Below the pieces are notes generated by a model, which was not told the DNA's origin, made no database searches, and saw only the letters and a program-made list of their open reading frames with translations. Made by a program: the position numbers and the translations under genes. A DNA stretch of 64,000 nucleotides from Hymenopus coronatus (lineage: Eukaryota; Arthropoda; Insecta; Mantodea; Hymenopodidae): NCBI GenBank assembly GCA_030762935.1, contig CM060883.1:32945501-33009500 (forward strand). Reading direction: 5' to 3'. Below are positions 58,765 to 64,000 of the stretch, piece by piece (position 1 is the stretch's first letter; every line of letters starts with the position of its first letter).

Positions 58765-59480
58765 ACTTTTTCTACACGTACTATGTGCATAGCGTCTAGA
58801 TAAGGTATTGTGTTGTACCCAAAAATTCGATACCGAGATTTCATCGGAAATATGTGTTTTGAGACCCCCTGAATCCAAAAAAAAGCATTTTTAGTAAAAT
58901 ATCTGTGTGTATGTGTGTGTGTGTGTGCAGCATAGCCTAAAATTGAAAAGACCGTTAAAAACCAAACTTGGCATTTAAGTTTGGTATCTTCCAAGCATGC
59001 GACCCGAAGATTTTCAAGAAAATCCCGCCACCCCAAACCACCCTTTACATGGAAAAAATTTCGAAAATTTTTCTTAAAATTGACCAACGATTTTGATTAA
59101 AATCTCGTACGTTTAAGATATTTACTTGACAAGTGAATCTTGAATTTTCTTGGATTATCCTCTGAAGATTACTTTATTCTGGATGAATTTAAGGGATTTT
59201 TGCATAACTGCTAAACCATATGAGATGTACAAAAACTTACCACACAGAAAATGTAGAGCATATTAAAACACATAATTTATTTTATATATATTTTAACGTG
59301 GAGTTGATCGTTTTTAAGATATTCCTTGTTTTTTAGTTTCAGCTTTGGAAAACATACTTTTCTCATACAGGTAGTTGTCAACTCCTTTCCATACAAAGGA
59401 ACTTTAATCACATAGCAACCAGCTTTTGACTATCACTTTAACCTATGGTACTCCCTTATTTCTCTTCTACTTACAAGAGT
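58765..59480 (-). mobile_element. HPE copy, distal end missing
   Basis: Hairpin end at 58765, TG tract 58903-58927, body to cttctacttacaag, then cut. About 30 bases separate it from the previous plus copy. Confidence 0.85.
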
Positions 59481-59486
59481 TAGTTA

Positions 59487-59641
59487 ACAGTGGGGGAATG
59501 TTTTTGAAAATCTTGCTTTTCTAAAAATGATTTTATTTAGTGGTCCTCAAAACAAGTATTTCTAGTGAAATCTTGGTATCGAGTTTTTAGGTGAAATACA
59601 ATACTTTCTCTTCCCTAGTATGTTTAGTGGTAGAGAAAGTT
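59487..59641 (+). mobile_element. HPE 3' fragment
   Basis: Runs from gtgggggaatgtttttgaaaatctt to the fold-back end gtagagaaagtt. Palindrome and microsatellite are deleted. Confidence 0.7.
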
Positions 59642-59810
59642 AAAAGTGTGATATTTTCACTCACTCTGGTTTTTGGAGGCGTTTTTTACTGTTTAATGTT
59701 GTTTAGCGAATTCATGGCGACATTCTAGCTTTAAGATGGCATACATCACTTTTTGGCAACACTGGGCAGAAGCTCTATAGGACAGTAAAAGTGACAGAAA
59801 GGACATCTAC

Positions 59811-61057
59811 TGGGGTCAGCTGATAAGTCCCGTGCCTCTCAATGAAAACAGCATTAAAAACGTTTTGTTTGCTTTATTTCTCAACGTGATCTCCAGAAAG
59901 GCTAATACACGTGTCATATCGGTGTTCTAATTAAATTAAACCATCTCTGTAGTGCGATTTATCAAGGTCCTCAAAATAGTTGATTTCCGCATCACTGACT
60001 TTCTCGTTGCTGTGAAATCTTTCTCCTCTAAGACATTTTTTGAGATTTGCGAACAGGTGGAGGTCACTGGCTGCTAGATCTGGCGAATAGGGTGGATGTT
60101 CAAGCAAATTGAACTTAAATTCGCACATTTTTTCCATTGCAATGACTGAAAGATGAGCCGGAGCATTGTAGTGATAAAACAAGATTTCTTTTTATTTTTG
60201 CCAAATGAGGTCTTTTTCTTTTCACCTCATCACTCAAACGTTGCAGTAAACTTGCGTACTTTTACCCTTTTCCAAGTAATCAATAAAATTAATTCCCAGT
60301 GCATCCCAGAAAATACTCGCCATAACCTTGTTAGCTGACAAAATTTACTCTCGCCTTTTTTGGAGTTGGTTCACCTGGCGCAAACCACTGTTTTGACTGT
60401 GATTTACTTTCTGGATTGTACTGATGTAGCCAAGTTTCATTCATAATAATAAGCCGTCTCAAAAATTCATTGGGATTTTTACGGTACAGCTCCACATTCC
60501 TAACAGAAACAGGTTTTCTTTGCAACTTTTGATCAGATGTCAACAAACGCGGCACCCATCCTGCACAGACCTTGTGAAAGCCCAAAACATTACTTAAAAT
60601 ATTACCTGCACTTTCTTTTGATATGTTTACAGCCTCTGCTATCTCAAACAACTTTAAGCTGCGATCTTCCAGTACTAAACGATGACTTTTTTCAATGATC
60701 TCTGGAGTTGTCACTTCTACAGGTCGTCCAGAGCGAGGTTCTTCACTAGTGCTCGTACGTCCCATTTTAAACTTTGTAATCCAGCTTTTAATCATTGAAT
60801 ATGAAGGGGCAGAGTCTTTGAAATGTATTGTACATTTCCTCCTTGATTTCTTTAGGCTTTCAAATGGAAGTATTTAATCACTGCTCGTTTTTGCAAATCC
60901 CCCTTGTTTAAAATGATGTCATTCCAAAACTAAACAAGCTATTGACCTGTAACTATGGATATATGAGCTAGTCTAGAGTTAAAATATGCGATGGTACCGT
61001 CTAACTGGCCTAGTGGCGCCATATCTGTGCGAGGCCTGGGACTTATCAGCCGACCGT
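59811..61057 (-). mobile_element. Mariner transposon, near full length, decayed
   Basis: Terminal inverted repeats 59812-59842 (ggggtcagctgataagtccc...) and the complement of 61032-61057 (ggtcggctgataagtccc...) match well. The length of about 1.25 kb is as expected for a complete mariner. Related to the element at 22503-24630. Confidence 0.9.
59931..60872 (-). pseudogene. Mariner transposase pseudogene with catalytic substitutions
   Basis: Minus-strand blocks: IKYFHLK (initiator region GTG, then a frameshift), MIKSWITKFKMGRTSTSEEP (DNA-binding), ILSNVLGFHKVCAGWVPRLL, RNVELYRKNPNEFLRRLI, IMNETWLHQYNPESKSQ, KKARVNFVS followed by a frame break, FYHYNAPAHLSVIAMEKMCE, YSPDLAASDLHLFANLKKCL and HYRDGLI. 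The first catalytic Asp is Asn (MNETW for MDETW) and the second is Tyr (HYNA for HDNA). Only the third remains, so the enzyme would be inactive even if the frame were intact. The second block is uninterrupted over 154 codons (60795-60331), so the element is not very old. Confidence 0.9.
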
Positions 61058-61432
61058 ACTAAAGCAGGGAACAGTCGAAACTAAAGCTGGGGAGCGGTTG
61101 AACACAGGATAAGTTTGGAGAGCCGGACTGAGGATAATGCGTTTCACACGGGAGTTTCACGTAAGCCTGTTGTCAAGCATCACTCCATGACACTTCACTG
61201 GAGTGCGTAAAGACGGATATTGGTTCGTTGAGCAAAAGAACCGGAGTAGGATGCGTACAACGACCGAAGGAGAAAATGTTCATCTCCATAATCAGAAAAT
61301 GAGCCAAGAGAATGTGTGGTTTCAAACATTGCTTGTAGACATTTTAAGCAACTGTTGAGATTTGGTAGCGTTTTTGCGTGCACTCGTTCATAAACGTTAT
61401 TAATTTGCCTACACGTTCCAAGTACATGGTGT
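61058..61432. other. Unassigned spacer
   Basis: Nothing recognised. The minus frame 61195-61383 has no motif. Confidence 0.5.
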
Positions 61433-61512
61433 ATTTCCTTATTTCTTTACCACTTACAAGGAAGAGTATGAATCGCAATTAGCATGATGTAGATAAAACA
61501 ATACTCTTTTGA

Positions 61513-61795
61513 GTGGTCGAGTGGTCAGGAAGCTGACTCATCACCCGGAGATCACGGGTTCGATTCCCGGCAGGGGCGGGGAATTTTTCTTTAACCAGAA
61601 TTATTCCCTATCCCCCACAGAGTCTGGAACTATGTATGTGAGAGTGAATGTGTGTGATGAAAATAAACTGTTTTTGATTTAAACTAAAGGTAAAAAAAAA
61701 AAAAAAAAGACTACACATCACGAGCTGTTTCAAAGTGCAAAGCCCCCAATATGACCTTATATGTTAAAAGGAGGCTATATAAATGAAACAAAAAC
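61513..61795 (+). mobile_element. SINE-3, first unit
   Basis: The tRNA-like head TGGTCGAGTGGTCAGGAAGC and CGGGTTCGATTCCCGGC resembles a long-arm tRNA (Leu/Ser type). It is followed by GGGGAATTTTTCTTTA and a body ending AAAGCCCCCAATATG...GGAGGCTATATAAATGAAAC. A-run at 61693-61708. Confidence 0.8.
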
Positions 61796-61814
61796 AAAAA
61801 ATAATAGTAATAAT

Positions 61815-62025
61815 AATATCTTTTGACTGCCTCCGTGGTCCGGAGGTCCCGGGTTCGATTCGCGGCAGCGGCGGAGAATTTTTCTTTACCCAGAAGTATG
61901 TGTGTATTTGAGGAAAAGAAAATGATTTAAGCCAAACGTAAAAGAACCTACAGACGAGTTGTTTCAAGTGCAAAGCCCCCGATAAGATGTTAAAGGGGGC
62001 TATATAAATGAAACAATAAAAAAAA
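61815..62025 (+). mobile_element. SINE-3, second unit, truncated head
   Basis: Shares GGTCCCGGGTTCGATTCGCGGC, GAGAATTTTTCTTTA and the end AAAGCCCCCGATAAGATG...GGGGGCTATATAAATGAAAC with the preceding unit. The A-box half of the tRNA-like head is shortened to about 25 bases. Confidence 0.8.
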
Positions 62026-62139
62026 TAATCTTCTGTAAGAATAGTTGTATTTTGAACAACTAGAGAGAAAAAAAAGCCAAGTTTTGGGGTTTTAATGTAA
62101 AACATGCACCACACTCTAAAACTATATATAATGTAATAT

Positions 62140-62330
62140 ATATTACGCTAAAAATCTTTTAAAAGCTGGTCGCTATGTGAAAGAGCAGATTTAGTTCACT
62201 TTTTATCGTCCGGCTTGAGAAAAGTTGGTACTTTAACTTTACAACCAATAAGTAATATCTCGAAAAAGGCCAACTCTGAAAGAAAAGCATATACAACATT
62301 AATTGAGTGTTTTAACGATATCTACATTAC
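62140..62330 (+). mobile_element. HPE middle fragment
   Basis: Family sequence from cttttaaaagctggtcgctatgtg to gatatctacatt, where it meets a minus-strand copy. The break is at the same consensus position (tctacattttt) as in the copy split at 192/1077. Confidence 0.65.
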
Positions 62331-63157
62331 TTGTGTATAGAGAAGGTATTTGCATTCCACACAAAAATTTGATACATACATTTTGCCGGAAACATACGTT
62401 TTAAACTTCGCTGAATCCAAAAAAAGCATTTTTAGAAAAAGGCCCACATATATGTATTATATGTATGTGCGTGTCAGTGTGTCCATGGATCTATGAAAAC
62501 GATAATCAAAAATGAAAAGTCGCTACAGAAATTGGTATTTGAGTTTAGAATATTCTAAGGATTTTGCGCAAAATTCCCTCACAACAAACTACCTTTACAT
62601 GTAAAATATTTCGAAAATTCTTATTTTCTCAAAAATGCCTTTAACAATTTTGATTAAAATACAGTATACCAAAGATATTTATATAAAAAATAAAATGTAT
62701 ATTTTGTATTTTCTGAGAATAGCCCCTGAAGACCTCTTCATTGTGGATGACTTTTGCATAACTGGTAAACCATAAGATACACACAAAAATATAGATCTCG
62801 CTAAAACACACAACATATATTATGTACATTTTTTTTGTAGAGTTAACCATTTCCTACATATTCCTTGTTATTAGTTTCAGTTTTAAGCAATTTACACTTT
62901 TCTCAAACGGGAAATCATCTTTAATTTAATTTTTCTTTTGCTTTATTCTTATGCGTGTAAAGCGAAAACCGAATTTCAATTGTTTTACATAGCAACCGGT
63001 TTTTAAAACATTTTTACTATCGCTTTAGCCTAGTGTATTACTTTATTTCCCTTCTATTTAGAGGGAAGTAATGATTCATTTCAAATGCCAAGATGTACTA
63101 GATAAAGGAATAAGCTCTTGTATTCATATTTTGTAAAGAAAGTCATGTGAATGTAAT
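62331..63157 (-). mobile_element. HPE copy, hairpin end partly lost
   Basis: Only the inner arm tgtatagagaagg of the hairpin remains at the left. The body is moderately diverged and the distal end reads gaaagtcatgtgaatgtaataagg. Confidence 0.75.
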
Positions 63158-63177
63158 AAGGATTTTTACTTTCTCTA

Positions 63178-63620
63178 CACGTACTATGTACATAGTGTAT
63201 AGAGAAGGTATTGTAATGCACCCAAAAATTCGATACCGAGATTTCACCGAAAATACATGATTTAGGTCCCCCCGAGCCCAAAAAGCAGTATTTATGGAAA
63301 AGGGCCCGTTTGTGCGTGTGTGCGTGTGTTTATGTGGACAGCATAGCTCAAAAACGATAACACCGTTAAATACCAAGTTTGGTATCTTCAAAGGATGCGA
63401 CACGAAGATTTTCAAGAAATTCCCCCACCCCCAGCTACCCTAATACATGGAACTTTTTAATGAAAAATTTGATTTTCTCAAAAATGGCTGTAACGAATTT
63501 GATTAAAATATCGTATATTAAAGATATTTACCTGACAAATAAAATGTATATCTTGAATTTTCTGGGAATAGCCTCTGAAGACTACTTTATTCTGGAATTT
63601 TGTATAACTGCTAAACCATA
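63178..63620 (-). mobile_element. HPE copy, distal half missing
   Basis: Intact hairpin end (ACTTTCTCTACACGTACTATG...), TG tract 63312-63330, body to ataactgctaaaccata, then cut. Confidence 0.85.
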
Positions 63621-63896
63621 AATTGTAATCTAACTTACCCCGGGGAAAGGGATGTGACGAGGGGAAACCACAGGCCAGAAAACAGGAAATAATGGAGCAA
63701 GCACAGAGACGCACGGAAGTCATTAACAGTGTCACTAGATGGCAGACCTGGCGCACCCCGGAGGCTATAGAGGCGCCGGGAGGCCGTCGGAAGTATGCCA
63801 CTTCGACACCTCAGTGCAATCAGGGGAAAGAGTTTTACTCGGAGCAAGCGACAGTGCCATCTGCCGGCGAAGCCTCACCCACACCTGCCGCCGACT
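63621..63896. other. GC-rich insert of about 280 bases
   Basis: Markedly less AT-rich than anything nearby. Open in three overlapping frames on both strands, with no domain I recognise. It lies between a truncated minus HPE and the start of a plus HPE. An unknown mobile element or an exon fragment are both possible. Confidence 0.4.
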
Positions 63897-63897
63897 T

Positions 63898-64000
63898 GAA
63901 AAATCTGATGTGTTACACTGACTTGACTTTCTCTCTCTTCTATAAACTTCTTACATAAGATTATTCTTCTTTCTGCACCTTGCTAATCGAGATAATCATT
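63898..64000 (+). mobile_element. HPE copy, subfamily B start, cut by window edge
   Basis: AAAAATCTGATGTGTTACACTG then tgacttgactttctctctcttctataaacttcttacataag, the B-type 5' end. Confidence 0.8.

Larger units (their letters stand above)
61433..62085 (-). mobile_element. HPE distal fragment, split by SINE-3 pair
   Basis: tatttccttatttctttacc...gcatgatgtagataaaacaatactctttt (to 61512) and, after the SINE pair, gtaagaatagttgta...aactagagagaaaa (62036-62072) are consecutive parts of the family's distal end. Confidence 0.6.

Noticed and set aside
61513..61600. Working long-arm tRNA gene at the SINE-3 head
   Set aside because: The acceptor ends do not pair well and the downstream body repeats at 61815-62025.

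Overview
This is a gene-poor stretch of animal DNA, AT-rich (about two thirds A+T by eye), built almost wholly of transposable elements and their ruins. Mariner DNA transposons, 5'-truncated non-LTR retrotransposons (LINEs), tRNA-derived SINEs and a hairpin-ended non-autonomous element with an internal TG microsatellite together suggest an invertebrate metazoan. An arthropod is my best guess, at low confidence. I found no host gene I can support. Most open reading frames here are translations of the dominant repeat.

The dominant component is one family of about 0.85-0.9 kb, called HPE (hairpin-ended element) here. I count roughly 45 copies or fragments on both strands, covering about 30 kb by my hand-drawn boundaries. 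Read 5'->3', an intact copy has: (1) a start reading A-run-TCTGATGTGTTCC, with ACTTTCTCTA about 25 bases in; (2) an AT-rich body; (3) the near-palindrome AAATACCAAGTTTGGTATTT; (4) a CA/TG microsatellite about 130-200 bases from the end; (5) a terminal fold-back, ACTTTCTCTATAC...GTATAGAGAAAGTA, usually followed by more A. 'Strand +' below means this orientation lies on the given strand. There are no target duplications longer than the T/A run, insertion is inside T/A runs, and a subterminal inverted repeat links both ends. These traits match non-autonomous Helentrons (HINE/DINE-1-like). That class call is inference; the repeat family itself is directly visible. At least two subfamilies exist: A (hairpin arm ...CTATAC) and B (hairpin arm ...CTAGCCCC, with matching changes at the other end).

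Layout: 1-7.2 kb is nested HPE copies with an RTE-like LINE 3' end (1.6-2.2 kb) and a small insert carrying a hammerhead-ribozyme-like motif (4.7 kb). A mariner relic lies at 8.4-9.6 kb, a tandem SINE-1 pair at 10.5-11.0 kb, HPE copies at 12.8-19 kb around a rearranged mariner (15.9-16.3 kb), and a LINE RNase H fragment at 19.8-20.4 kb. A mariner split by a LINE lies at 22.5-24.6 kb. HPE copies continue at 25.1-26.5 and 28.4-29.3 kb, then a SINE-1 cluster with a 12-base flanking repeat (29.8-30.5 kb) and a fold-back (30.6-31.0 kb). A degenerate tandem array at 31.7-33.1 kb is split by an HPE. HPE clusters follow at 34-35 and 36.8-39.4 kb, with a mariner at 35.9-36.8 kb. HPE copies, some nested or carrying SINE-2, fill much of 41-51 kb. 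Then come TC-rich DNA (52.1 kb), a LINE with a TCTA tail (55.3-56.65 kb), more HPE, a near full-length but catalytically dead mariner (59.8-61.06 kb), a SINE-3 pair (61.5-62.0 kb) and further HPE copies to the end.

The elements do not form a pathway. Their relations are historical: HPE inserted into HPE and into tandem repeats, SINEs into HPE, and a LINE into a mariner, giving a relative dating of activity. All transposase and reverse transcriptase reading frames seen are broken.
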